In this document: piece after piece, positions 25,668 through 34,475 of the stretch
Layout: each line of letters starts with the position of its first letter
Position numbering within the stretch: position 1 is the first letter of the stretch
Assembly (NCBI GenBank): GCA_963718405.1
Contig: CAVQYZ010000003.1
Span: 124,001 to 188,000, forward strand
Direction: 5' to 3'
Source: Bog-756 sp963718405
GTDB lineage: Bacteria > Actinomycetota > Acidimicrobiia > Acidimicrobiales > RAAP-2
Length of the DNA stretch: 64,000 bases
The notes under the pieces: model-generated
Told to the model about the DNA's origin: nothing
The model's database searches: none
The model's input: the letters and a program-made list of their open reading frames with translations, nothing else
Made by a program: the position numbers and the translations under genes

Positions 25668-26481
25668 GGAAGTTGTGTTCGGGCGCTCAGCCTCGGTCGC
25701 GGTACCGACCCATCGCTCCATGCTGGGCCAGGGAGAGCTGTTTCGTCCTCGCAGTCGGAAGTCTTCAGCAGTCTGCAGCTGGCTCGCACTTCCGCCGCCA
25801 GCCTATGTGTGGGTGAGCTTCGCCGGGTCGCTTTCCCTCGCCGCCTTGTGGTTTCGGTTCGGGCACGAGCCAACGGGAGTTTCGGCTCTGACGGAGCCAA
25901 CGCTTAACCGCGCTGCGCCTGCCAGTTGCACTTCTCCGGTCTGCCGGCGATGGTTGACGGACCCTGCCATCAGCTGTCCGGGTCGCCTCGGTCTTTGAAC
26001 CGGCTACTTGCTGTCAGCAGTCTTAGCATCGATTGGAGCGGCTTCAACGTATCTCTATCGCAGTTGGGCTACCAAGCCTGAGGCACCACCTTCGACTGGT
26101 CTGGACGGGCTTGGACGTCATCGAACTACTGGGACTGCTCAGCACGGCGTGGTTCCTCACCGTCGGCCCTCGTCGTGTTTAGCCGCCGTCTTTCACGGCG
26201 GCCTTCTTGGTGTCCGATACCTGGACCAACGTTATCGACAACGGGGGAGGCGCGGCTCACAGCAAGCGGGATGGGGGTGATCGAGCTGTCCCTCGCCATG
26301 CTCTCCTGCTGGGTAGCCGCAACATTTGGCCTAGCGGATGGCGGCACCGACCAGTCTCAAATCGTTAGGTAAGGGGTGCCCATTCTCCCCAGTCGGAAGC
26401 TCCATCTCGAAGGCGGCGTTTCCGGCGCTGAGCCCAGCGGCGTAGATGGTTCGAAGGCTCGACCAGTCGAGGGGTTGAATG
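25668..26481. other. Gene-poor stretch with one hairpin
   Basis: About 800 bases without a credible gene on either strand. An 8-bp perfect hairpin, GCCGCCGT-CTTTC-ACGGCGGC, lies at 26182-26202 with no gene end near it. Composition suggests decayed DNA between the integration scars and the arsenic operon. Confidence 0.45.
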
Positions 26482-26922
26482 TCATCTCCGGGTTCGCATC
26501 AATCGCCACCCGGTTGTTTTCGTTCCCAGGAGTTCCGCCAACAGGGACTGGGTGCGCCGGTCGATCTCGTCCACGATGGGACGGACCTTCTCTACGGGTA
26601 GCCCGGCGGGATCGTCCAGTTCCCAGTCCAGATAGCGCTTGCCGGGGTAGAAGGGGCAGGTGTCGCCACATCCCATCGTGACGATGACATGTGCTGCCCG
26701 TGCGGTGTCCTCGGACAGTGGTTTCGGGAACTCCCGCCAAGGATCGAGGCCCCTCTCCTCCAAGATGGCCACGACGGCGGGATTCAACTCGCTGCCGGGC
26801 TCCGACCCTGCCGATTCAACCCGGAGGCGACCCTGGGCGTAGTGGTCGAGCAGCACTCGTGCTGCCAGGCTTCGCCCCGAGTTGTGAATGCATAGGAACA
26901 GAACAGTCGGTCGCTCGGTCAT
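26482..26922 (-). CDS. arsC: Arsenate reductase, low-molecular-weight phosphatase family
   Basis: A 146-residue protein with the P-loop CIHNSGRS (CX5R) at residues 11-18, then TMGCGDTCPFYPGKRYLDWE, in which two cysteines follow as in the thiol-coupled reductases, and DDPAG near the C-terminus. It reduces arsenate to arsenite; the partner is likely mycothiol or thioredoxin given the phylum (inference). ATG 26922 overlaps the aquaporin stop (ATGA). Last gene of the operon arsI-aquaporin-arsC. Confidence 0.92.
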   Translation of the reverse strand: MTERPTVLFLCIHNSGRSLAARVLLDHYAQGRLRVESAGSEPGSELNPAVVAILEERGLDPWREFPKPLSEDTARAAHVIVTMGCGDTCPFYPGKRYLDWELDDPAGLPVEKVRPIVDEIDRRTQSLLAELLGTKTTGWRLMRTRR

Positions 26923-27674
26923 AGCGGGTCCTTTGCAAGAGTCTGTGGAAGGCCGGAGGACTCAGGACTTCCCGAGTGGGGGAACATGATGTCGGCGGCT
27001 TCGGCGGGCGTGATGTCGGGATAGAGCAATCTGATGACGACCACCGCCAACGCACCGCCAACAACCTGGGCAGCTACAAAACTCGGAACCGATGACGGGG
27101 AGATTCCGGCGAAGGTGTTGGAAAACATTCGACCTATCGTGATGGCCGGGTTGGCGAAACTGGTTGAACTGGTGAAGAAGTACGCCGCCCCGATGTACGC
27201 TCCCACCGCAGCAGCGGCACTGCGGGATCGCCCGCTCCGGGCCAGAGAGAAGATCACCAGTATCAGTCCGAGAGTGGCGACGACTTCAGAGAGGAAATGC
27301 GCGGGAGTGGACCGATGGTGGGTCGAGATGGCTATCGCTGCCTTGGAAAACATCAGATTGGCCACCACGGCTCCACCGACGCAGCCGGCCACCTGAGCCG
27401 GTAGGTAGGCCAGCGCCGTGCGCCACGTGACGCCGCCGAACGTGGCGTCCACGAAGGAAACGACCGGGTTGAAGTGTGCACCGGATACGGGTCCGAACAT
27501 CAGAATGATGGCGTAGAGTCCCGCCCCCGTGGCTGCCGCATTTTCCAGTAGTTGGAGGCCTGTGTTGCCAGGTGAAAGCTGCTGGGCAGCGATACCGGAT
27601 CCAATGACGATGGCAGCAAGGAAGGCACTGCCAAGTAGCTCGGCCAGCAGCCTGCGCCAGAGTGGAGCAGGCAT
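26919..27674 (-). CDS. MIP-family aquaglyceroporin (probable arsenite channel)
   Basis: A 251-residue six-helix channel with both half-helix motifs: GAHFNPVV (NPV in place of the first NPA) and FANPAITIGR (NPA followed by the conserved arginine). Placed between arsI and arsC, it most likely lets arsenite out down its gradient after ArsC reduction, like AqpS (inference). ATG 27674 is used because GGGGAG lies nine bases before it; a TTG lies at 27692. Confidence 0.88.
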   Translation of the reverse strand: MPAPLWRRLLAELLGSAFLAAIVIGSGIAAQQLSPGNTGLQLLENAAATGAGLYAIILMFGPVSGAHFNPVVSFVDATFGGVTWRTALAYLPAQVAGCVGGAVVANLMFSKAAIAISTHHRSTPAHFLSEVVATLGLILVIFSLARSGRSRSAAAAVGAYIGAAYFFTSSTSFANPAITIGRMFSNTFAGISPSSVPSFVAAQVVGGALAVVVIRLLYPDITPAEAADIMFPHSGSPESSGLPQTLAKDPL

Positions 27675-27702
27675 CACGACACTCCCCGCCAACTCTCAGG
27701 CA

Positions 27703-28182
27703 TCAGCAGCAGGATGCGGCCGGGGTGTCGCCCAGCTCGACGGGCCCGCTTTCGGCGGCTGGCCTGCAGCAGGTCCCATCGCCAGTGGTGCCTGACTCCC
27801 AAGGAGCGTCAGCCAGGACCGTGTAGATCTCCCACGGGGCGCCGCTGGGGTCCTCCACCCAGACCTTGTCCTGTACTGCAAAGCAACAAGTTGTCTCGTT
27901 CTGGACTTCAGTAGCCAGCCCTTCGCTGCTCAACCGGCCTGACGCTGTCGCCACCTCACCCGGTGACTCCACCTCGACGCCCAGATGGTTGAGAGCACCC
28001 TCCACACCGTGTCCTCGGGTATCGGTGTTCTCCATGAGGACCAGCTTCAAGGGAGGGTCGGTAATGGCGAAGTTGGCGTAGCCGGGCTGGCGTTTGGCCG
28101 GTTCGGTCCCGAACAGCTTGGCGTAGAACTCCACGGCCAAGTCGATGTCGGCGACGTTGAGGGCTAGCTGGACTCTGGACAT
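27703..28182 (-). CDS. arsI: ArsI/CadI-family metalloenzyme (C-As lyase-like)
   Basis: A 159-residue vicinal-oxygen-chelate protein: VQLALNVADIDLAVEFYAKL, NHLGVEV (metal-binding histidine), the cysteine pair ETTCCFAVQDKVWV and PWEIYTVL (metal-binding glutamate). The Cys-Cys pair is the organoarsenical/cadmium-binding signature. Further Cys pairs (GTCC near 135, terminal SCC) may bind metal. ArsI breaks the carbon-arsenic bond of trivalent organoarsenicals. First gene of the minus-strand ars operon, divergent from arsR. Confidence 0.9.
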   Translation of the reverse strand: MSRVQLALNVADIDLAVEFYAKLFGTEPAKRQPGYANFAITDPPLKLVLMENTDTRGHGVEGALNHLGVEVESPGEVATASGRLSSEGLATEVQNETTCCFAVQDKVWVEDPSGAPWEIYTVLADAPWESGTTGDGTCCRPAAESGPVELGDTPAASCC

Positions 28183-28193
28183 CAGATACCTCC

Positions 28194-28233
28194 AATAGAT
28201 TCATAAGCGTGGATGCATGGAGTATGATCTATT
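28194..28233. promoter_or_regulatory. Candidate ArsR operator in the arsI/arsR divergent region
   Basis: Inverted arms AATAGATTCAT (28194-28204) and ATGATCTATT (28224-28233), one base different in length, in the 86-bp region between the two starts. The AT-rich block also holds promoter-like hexamers for both directions. It would allow ArsR to control itself and arsI together. Confidence 0.5.
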
Positions 28234-28268
28234 CATTCACGGTCGTCAATTAAGGTGAGAGGTGTGGA

Positions 28269-28619
28269 ATGGCTACGAGAACAGCGGCGATCAAGGTGCG
28301 ATCGGTCGATAAGTGCTGCCCCTCGGTGCTAGCTGCACCACTGGATGTGGATGGAGCAGCGGAGCTGGCGTCGGGATTCACCGCCTTGGCCGACCCGGTC
28401 CGGCTCCGGGTGTTGAGCATGTTGGCCGACGCGGCCGATGGTGAAATCTGTGTCTGTGACTTCGTCATTCCTCTGGGCAAGTCCCAACCAAACATCTCCC
28501 ATCACTTGAAGATCCTGAGTGAGGCGGGCTTGGTGAGCGGCGACCGTCGTGGGAAATGGGTCTGGTATTCCCTTAACCGCGACCGCCTCGCAGAACTTCG
28601 TGCCGCTATCGACGCCTGA
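28269..28619 (+). CDS. arsR: ArsR-family arsenite-responsive repressor
   Basis: A 116-residue winged-helix repressor: ALADPVRLRVLSML, the recognition helix SQPNISHHLKIL and GKWVWYSLN. Cysteines are at 16-17 (KCCPS) and 61 and 63 (EICVCDF). An N-terminal Cys pair plus a later Cys resembles the arsenite site of Corynebacterium-type ArsR, while CVC is the classical site; which ones bind arsenite is unclear. Divergent from arsI and 24 bases upstream of chrA, so it may control both. Confidence 0.93.
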   Translation: MATRTAAIKVRSVDKCCPSVLAAPLDVDGAAELASGFTALADPVRLRVLSMLADAADGEICVCDFVIPLGKSQPNISHHLKILSEAGLVSGDRRGKWVWYSLNRDRLAELRAAIDA

Positions 28620-28643
28620 TTCCTGTTACGTCCTGAGGTACGC

Positions 28644-29810
28644 ATGTCCCAGCCCTCCGAGGCACGGGTCCCGCTGGCGACAATTGTTCGGGAGTGGGGT
28701 CGTATTGGCATCATCGGTTTCGGTGGGCCGCCAGCGCACATCGTCCTGTTCCGCGAGCTCTGCGTCGAGAAGCGTGAGTGGATGACCTCGGCCGAGTTCG
28801 AGGATGGGATTGCCGCCACGAATCTCCTCCCTGGTCCCGCCTCGACCCAACTCGCCATCTACTGCGCCTGGCGTCTGAGAGGCTCCCTGGGGGCCATCGT
28901 TGGGGGGCTCTGTTTCATTCTCCCGGGCTTGACGATGATCCTGGCCCTTTCGGCACTCTTTCTTTCCTCTCATCCACCTATGTGGGCCCTGGGTGCCGCC
29001 GCCGGTGCCGGTGCAGCTGTTCCAGCAATAGCCCTCAACGCCGCCCTAGGCCTTGTTCCGGCCAGCTGGCAGCGAGCGGGCACGGAGCGAGCCGTGAAGG
29101 TCCGCTGGACGGTCTATCTCTTGGCCGGGGGCGTTTCGGCGGCCACCTTCGGGCCGTTCCTCGTCTTGGTGCTCATCCTCTGCGGAGCGGCCGAGATCAC
29201 CATCCGAGCCAGGAGGAACGGGTCGCCAAGGCGAGCGATGTCGGGGTTAATTCCCCTGACGGGGCCTCCGGTCGTTACGGGGGGTTTGGCTGCTCTCTGC
29301 TGGGTGGCCCTAAAAGTCGGTGCACTCTCCTATGGGGGTGGATTCGTCATCATTCCGCTCATGCAGCACGATGCGGTGGTCACCTACCATTGGATGACCG
29401 GCGCTCAGTTCCTGAACGCAGTGGCGCTCGGCCAGGTCACTCCCGGTCCCGTAGTCCAAACCGTGGCCGTTGTCGGTTACGCAGCCAGTGGCATAGGGGG
29501 TGGCTTGCTGGCCGCGGCCATAGCCTTTGCCCCCTCGTTCGCCTTCATCATTGCGGGGGCAACACACTTTGGTCGACTCCGCTCAGATGCCCGGGTCCAA
29601 GCGTTCTTCGTCGGGGCAGGCTCGGCTGTTATCGGCGCCATTGCAGGATCTGCCATCCCACTGGGGTTGGAACTGGCCCACCTCTGGCAAGTTGGGGTCC
29701 TGACGTTGGCGGCCGTCTGGCTCCTGGCCCTGCGTCGAGGAGTCGTGCCGGCCATACTCATGGCGGGGGCTTTCGGCGTACTGGCCGTCTTGGCGGGTGC
29801 TGCTTCGTAG
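28644..29810 (+). CDS. chrA: Chromate transporter ChrA
   Basis: A 388-residue two-repeat CHR-family transporter: GIIGFGGPPAHI and LPGPASTQLAIYCAW in the first half, the repeated pattern ALSYGGGFVIIPLMQ and LGQVTPGPVVQTVAVVGY in the second; ten to twelve hydrophobic helices. It exports chromate. It starts 24 bases after arsR on the same strand, so cotranscription with arsR is likely, forming an arsenic/chromate resistance island. Confidence 0.93.
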   Translation: MSQPSEARVPLATIVREWGRIGIIGFGGPPAHIVLFRELCVEKREWMTSAEFEDGIAATNLLPGPASTQLAIYCAWRLRGSLGAIVGGLCFILPGLTMILALSALFLSSHPPMWALGAAAGAGAAVPAIALNAALGLVPASWQRAGTERAVKVRWTVYLLAGGVSAATFGPFLVLVLILCGAAEITIRARRNGSPRRAMSGLIPLTGPPVVTGGLAALCWVALKVGALSYGGGFVIIPLMQHDAVVTYHWMTGAQFLNAVALGQVTPGPVVQTVAVVGYAASGIGGGLLAAAIAFAPSFAFIIAGATHFGRLRSDARVQAFFVGAGSAVIGAIAGSAIPLGLELAHLWQVGVLTLAAVWLLALRRGVVPAILMAGAFGVLAVLAGAAS

Positions 29811-29955
29811 CTCCCCTCAATAGGGTTAGTCGGATAACAGAGCGTGGTCTGGGCGAGCCCGGCGAAGGCTGTCTTGAGCCCCGCAAGATCGATTCCTCCC
29901 TCTCCAGTAGCGTGATCGAGGGGGCTGGTGAGACAGGAATCGGGAGCTGATTGAC

Positions 29956-31152
29956 ATGGGGGAACAGAAGCGGCGGGGACGCGTCGGTGCTCGCAGCAGA
30001 TCCATTGCCGGGCCGTGGGGCGCTCTTTTCGGTGCTCTTGCCCTAGTTGCCTCCGCAGCGGCCTTGGCTGGATGTTCGGCCGACTCGTCGGGAGCTTCTC
30101 CTACCACCGGTGCCTCATCGTCCCAAATAACGACGATCACCCTCAGGTCACCGCTCTATCGTCCGAAGGCTCCCCCGGGTGACACGGATGACTACCACTG
30201 CACTCTGCTCAACCCTCACCTCAAAACGAACGCCTACGTCATCTCGAGCCAGTTCTTCGCTGGCAGTCCCGAGGACCACCATGCCGGGCTGTTCCTGTTG
30301 CCTCCTTCGCTGGTAGCCGAAGCGGAGAAGGCCAATGTGGGAGGGAAGGGGTGGACCTGCTTCGGTGAGGCCGGACTACCCAACGAACCGATCAACGAAA
30401 TCGGGAGCACGCCATTCCTGAGCGTGTGGGCTCCCGGCCACGGCGTGGACGATCTGCCCAAGGACACGGGCATCGAGCTTCCGGCAGGGACCATGGTGAT
30501 CATGCAGGTGCACTACAACCTGTTGGTTGGGGACAAGCCAGTCACCAACAAGCTTGTGGTCCAGACCGTGCCTATGTCCACGCCCCTACTGCCCCTCAAG
30601 TTGGATCTCTCCTTCGCTGCCCCCGATATTCCGTGCCCGGCCGGTGTGACCGGACCGCTCTGCAACCGGGCAACATCGCTAGCCCATCAAGGGCAGGAGT
30701 TCGGACCGATGGCCGTGACCTTTGTCAATGCCATCGAGGCTGCCTGTGGACGCAATCCTTCCAACCCGCCGGCGGGAGATACGACGTCGTGCACGTTCCC
30801 GGTATCGAGCACGGGCTACATCGTGCGAGCCCAGGCCCATATGCACCTGCTCGGTCAGAGTTTCAGACTGGTCCTCAATCCAGGCACGCCGCGGGCCCAG
30901 ACGGTTCTCGATGTGCCCAACTACAACTTCCACTACCAAAAGGCCTACAACCTGGCCAAGCCCATCCACGTGACGGCTGGTGAGCCGCTTCAGGTCACTT
31001 GTACCTATGACCCGACCCTGGGCCAAGAACTCCCCATCCTCCGCAAGACCCCGCCCCACTTCGTCACCTGGGGCGATGGGTCGTCGGATGAGATGTGTCT
31101 CGGTCTTTCGTGGATCTCGACCACCCTTCCGAATCCTCACGCTTCGCTGTAG
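29956..31152 (+). CDS. Copper type II monooxygenase-like lipoprotein (PHM/DBH family fold)
   Basis: A 398-residue protein with a basic N-terminus, one hydrophobic segment and a lipobox (ALAGC, Cys at about 40). Copper-ligand-like motifs occur in family order: DDYHCTLLNP, EDHHAGLFLL, MQVHYNLL, AQAHMHLLGQ (HxH of the second copper site) and GDGSSDEMCLG with a methionine. In peptidylglycine and dopamine hydroxylases such sites hydroxylate carbon with ascorbate and oxygen. In bacteria the substrates are unknown. It is exported and anchored outside the membrane, and follows chrA by 145 bases. Confidence 0.75.
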   Translation: MGEQKRRGRVGARSRSIAGPWGALFGALALVASAAALAGCSADSSGASPTTGASSSQITTITLRSPLYRPKAPPGDTDDYHCTLLNPHLKTNAYVISSQFFAGSPEDHHAGLFLLPPSLVAEAEKANVGGKGWTCFGEAGLPNEPINEIGSTPFLSVWAPGHGVDDLPKDTGIELPAGTMVIMQVHYNLLVGDKPVTNKLVVQTVPMSTPLLPLKLDLSFAAPDIPCPAGVTGPLCNRATSLAHQGQEFGPMAVTFVNAIEAACGRNPSNPPAGDTTSCTFPVSSTGYIVRAQAHMHLLGQSFRLVLNPGTPRAQTVLDVPNYNFHYQKAYNLAKPIHVTAGEPLQVTCTYDPTLGQELPILRKTPPHFVTWGDGSSDEMCLGLSWISTTLPNPHASL

Positions 31153-31509
31153 CAGGAGATCGGCCAAGGTCCGGTGAGGCGGGGAGTGGCGACGCCCGAT
31201 TTACCGGTTGGCTGGGCGCCTTCTGGCCTGGCACAACGGCGTATCCGGACATGTGGATGGCTTGTCAATGCGTCCCTTCGTCTCCCTTTCGGCTGTCAAA
31301 TGAGGGACCGAATGACCCATTGCAGATGGTCGTCCGGACAGATATCTGGACACCTGTCCAACTCTCCCATAGTCTTCTCATGGAAGTTGGAGCTGTCGGT
31401 GGCTACAGGGAACTCGACTGTGGCCGGAGATCCCCCTGACTCCCGCTCGTGCCCATGAAACGCCGGAATCGGCAGGAGCGCTCAGCTGCACCAAGAGGAG
31501 GTGGCCAAG
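31153..31509. other. Intergenic stretch with the ribosome-binding site that sets the next start
   Basis: No gene recognised. AGGAGG at 31496-31501 directly touches the GTG at 31501, leaving no spacer for it, but sits eight bases before TTG 31510, which is therefore the better start. Confidence 0.5.
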
Positions 31510-32562
31510 TTGCATTCCCATTCCGACCAGGACGAACTGCCTGAACTCGGTTGTTATCTGCTCGCCGGTCAGCCGACCAGCTCCCGAGAGATTATTGAGG
31601 AGGCCCGCGCCGCCGAGGAATTAGGGTTCGGCGCTGTCTTCATCTCTGAGCGCTACAACCTCAAGGAGGTGGGGACCCTTGCCGGAGCTGTCGGCGCGGT
31701 GACCGAGCGCACCAGGATCATCACGGCGGCGACGAACCACAATACCCGGCACGTCATGGTGACCGCCGGAATGGTGCGGACGATGCAAAGCCTGACCAAT
31801 GGTCGCTTCACCCTGGGGATCGGGCGCGGTATAGCGCCACTTCAGGACGCTTACGGCATCGGTCGCATCACCACGGCACAAATGGAGGACTTTGCCTCGA
31901 TAGTGCGCCGTCTCTTCCGGGGCGAAATGATCATCGGCCACGATGGACCCGTGGGGAATTTCCCTCTCCTCCACCTTGACTCGGCGCTCGATGAGTATGT
32001 CCCCCTGTGCATGGTTGCCTTCGGGAACAACAGCCTTGAGTTGGCAGGCCGGGTGTTCGATGATGTCGTTCTTCACACCTACTTCACCGACGAGACGACT
32101 GCCCATTGCGTTCAGGTGGTGAACAAGGCTGCCACAGAGGCCGGCCGCGACCCGGCTGACGTGCGCATATGGTCATGTTTGGCGACGATCGGCGATTACC
32201 TGCCTGACGAGCTGCGACTCAAGAAGTCCGTCGGTCGGCTCGCCACGTACCTTCAGGGTTACGGCGACCTACTCGTCCGTACCAATGGCTGGGATCCAGA
32301 GGTGCTCCAACGCTTTCGCGACGATGAGGTCGTAAAGGGCGTGGGCGGAGCCTTTGATGCGGTTGGCACCACCGCGCAGCTTGAGCACGTGGCGTCGCTC
32401 ATCCCCCCTGAGTGGCTGGCGCCTAGTGCAACCGGTTCAGTAGAGCAGTGCGTCGAGTCAATACGTCAACAGCTGGCCCTGGGGTGCAATGGGGTCATTT
32501 TGCACGGCAGTACTCCTCAAGAACTGCGCCCCATCATCGAGGAGTATCGTCGCTCCGCTTAG
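31510..32562 (+). CDS. LLM-class (probably F420-dependent) oxidoreductase
   Basis: About 350 residues, luciferase-like TIM barrel: LGCYLLAGQPTSSREIIEEA, FGAVFISERYN, TRIITAATNHNTRHVMVTAG, GRFTLGIGRGI and ADVRIWSCLATIGD. The TNHNTRH segment matches the TIGR03857-type actinobacterial subgroup. Likely uses coenzyme F420; substrate unknown. TTG 31510 is chosen for ribosome-binding-site spacing; GTG 31501 is the alternative. The next gene is convergent. Confidence 0.85.
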   Translation: MHSHSDQDELPELGCYLLAGQPTSSREIIEEARAAEELGFGAVFISERYNLKEVGTLAGAVGAVTERTRIITAATNHNTRHVMVTAGMVRTMQSLTNGRFTLGIGRGIAPLQDAYGIGRITTAQMEDFASIVRRLFRGEMIIGHDGPVGNFPLLHLDSALDEYVPLCMVAFGNNSLELAGRVFDDVVLHTYFTDETTAHCVQVVNKAATEAGRDPADVRIWSCLATIGDYLPDELRLKKSVGRLATYLQGYGDLLVRTNGWDPEVLQRFRDDEVVKGVGGAFDAVGTTAQLEHVASLIPPEWLAPSATGSVEQCVESIRQQLALGCNGVILHGSTPQELRPIIEEYRRSA

Positions 32563-32679
32563 CCCCAGACTGCCGTCCATGTGTCGAACTGGTCAAGCTT
32601 GGTCTCCCATGGTGCGGAAGGCTCAAGGGCGGCCTCCTTCGTCGGCACACCGGTGACCTTTGCCGAAGAGAATGCTTGG

Positions 32680-33639
32680 TCATAATCGCGAGACGAGGTC
32701 AGCAACGATCTCCGCCGCCGGTTGTCGCCGCCTGGCGAGGGCAACGCTCTGTCCTGCCCACATGGAGAGCGCTTCGATATCACCGGTGGTGCCGACCATC
32801 GGGGGCGCTGGCTCGTAGCGAACGATTGCTTCGCCCGAAGCAAAGTGGGCGATGACGTCACCCACCCCGGGCCGACTCTCCAAAGGCGGCCGGCCTGCCG
32901 CGTCCCACATCTCGGCGGTCGAATTCCGAAGGGCGCGGTGGGGCGAGTCGGGCCAGTCGACGTTATAGAGATCGGGGTACCATTCCGCGTCGGTCTCGCC
33001 TGCGTTGATCAGCCGACTGCGGTACTCCTGGTGGATGGGCATCTCCTCGGCAAGCAGAAACCGTGTGCCCACCCACGCCGCTTCAGCGCCCAGGGCGAGG
33101 ACGGCAACCACGCCGCGAGCGTCACCGATCCCACCGGCCGCGATCACTGGCACCGGCGCCACTGCGTCTACGACGGCAGGCACCAAGGGGAGCGTGGCAA
33201 TCTGACCCCCGACATGCCCACCGGCCTCCCAGCCTTGCGCCACAACGACGTCAACTCCGCTGGCAACCGCCCGCCGCGCCTCTTCGGCGCTTCCGACCGT
33301 GCACAGAACGAGCCCGCCTGCATCGTGGACCGGCTCGACGTAGCCAGCGGGATCTCCCAAAAACAGTGACACGATCCGCAGGCCGGCCTCGAGGGATTCA
33401 TCGAGACGCTTGTGCTGATCGGAGGTGAGAACGAGGTTGCCGCAGAAGGGACGGTCGGTGAGCGCCGCCGTCTGGCGAACCACGTCGCCGGGCGGATCGG
33501 ACCAGGTCAGCGTCACCATGCCGAGCCCGCCGGCATTTGAGACCGCTGCCGCCAGTTCGGGCACCGCCACCATCGCCGCCAAAACAATCGGTTGTTCAAT
33601 CCCGAGCAGTTCGCAGACCGGTGTTCGCACTCCTGCCAC
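32680..33639 (-). CDS. Nitronate monooxygenase-family flavoprotein
   Basis: A 319-residue NMO/2-nitropropane dioxygenase barrel: IEQPIVLAAMVAVPELAAAV, GGLGMVTLT, VVVAQGWEAGGHVGG (FMN phosphate site with the conserved His) and VIAAGGIGDARG with GAEAAWVGTRFLLAEE. Oxidises nitronates or acts as an enoyl-type reductase; the real substrate cannot be told. It is a distant relative of ipdC at 6764 and not part of that operon. Confidence 0.88.
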   Translation of the reverse strand: MAGVRTPVCELLGIEQPIVLAAMVAVPELAAAVSNAGGLGMVTLTWSDPPGDVVRQTAALTDRPFCGNLVLTSDQHKRLDESLEAGLRIVSLFLGDPAGYVEPVHDAGGLVLCTVGSAEEARRAVASGVDVVVAQGWEAGGHVGGQIATLPLVPAVVDAVAPVPVIAAGGIGDARGVVAVLALGAEAAWVGTRFLLAEEMPIHQEYRSRLINAGETDAEWYPDLYNVDWPDSPHRALRNSTAEMWDAAGRPPLESRPGVGDVIAHFASGEAIVRYEPAPPMVGTTGDIEALSMWAGQSVALARRRQPAAEIVADLVSRL

Positions 33640-33966
33640 CTACCTCTTCGACCTAGGCCGTCCTCACCGACTTGGACAGATCCATATTCTTCCGGAACTC
33701 ATACGATTTCTGCCTCCGGCCTCTGATCGCACGATCGGCCCCCCCTCACTTCGGGCCAAGAGCTAACCCACACAATATCCCACATCATGCGACTGGTAGC
33801 GCCTGCGTGAGGCACTGCTGCTCTCGGTTGGCCATGCGTTCCCGTGAGCTGTAGCTTCTCGACGCTTATCGTTCGGTCCGCCACCGCTCCCGAGGTGCCT
33901 AGCAGCGGCCCGGGCCGCCCCGTGCATGTTGGACCGTTAGTCATTAGCCACTACAATCATTAGTAT
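33640..33966. other. Intergenic stretch with the marR promoter and operator-like repeats
   Basis: No gene. At the right end TTAGTCATTAG and CATTAG recur (33937-33963) around a -10 box TACAAT (33952-33957), ten bases before the marR ATG. The AT-rich repeats overlapping the promoter suit MarR autoregulation, and the short distance suggests a nearly leaderless transcript. Confidence 0.5.
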
Positions 33967-34458
33967 ATGACTACGAAAGGCAAGGTTGGTAACGAAGTTC
34001 GCCGGGACCTCATCGTCGACGCCGTACTCAGTGCGAGCCGGGTACTGGTTGCGGTGGCGGCCCGCTCCCTGGGCGACGTAGCCGAAGAGGTAACGCTCAC
34101 CCAGTACCGCACCTTGGTAGTTCTGGCCTCCCGTGGTCCCCAGAGCCTGGCCGAACTGGCCGAAGCGGTCGATGTCACACCGCCTACCGCCACCCGCATG
34201 TGCGATCGGCTGGTCAAAAAGGGCATGATCGTGCGCCGTCACGACCGGGGCGATCGACGCCTGATCCGATTGACACTGGCTAAGAAAGGTCACGAGTTGG
34301 TGGATGCGGTGACCACAAGGAGGCGTGCCGAGATCGGGGAACTGTTGCAGGCGATTCCTGCCGATCAACAAGAGGCACTGGTTGATTCGTTGCAGCGTCT
34401 TACTGCCGCCGCAGGCGAGGTACCCGAGCAGGACTGGTCGACGGGCTGGGATCTGTAA
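33967..34458 (+). CDS. MarR-family transcriptional regulator
   Basis: A 163-residue protein: helix pairs around TLTQYRTLVVLASRGPQS, recognition helix VTPPTATRMCDRLVKKG and the wing IVRRHDRGDRRLIRLTLAKKG. Likely a dimeric repressor with a small-molecule ligand. It lies 17 bases upstream of the ClC gene on the same strand, so it probably controls itself and that gene. Confidence 0.92.
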   Translation: MTTKGKVGNEVRRDLIVDAVLSASRVLVAVAARSLGDVAEEVTLTQYRTLVVLASRGPQSLAELAEAVDVTPPTATRMCDRLVKKGMIVRRHDRGDRRLIRLTLAKKGHELVDAVTTRRRAEIGELLQAIPADQQEALVDSLQRLTAAAGEVPEQDWSTGWDL

Positions 34459-34475
34459 ATGGGATCGGAAGGGTT

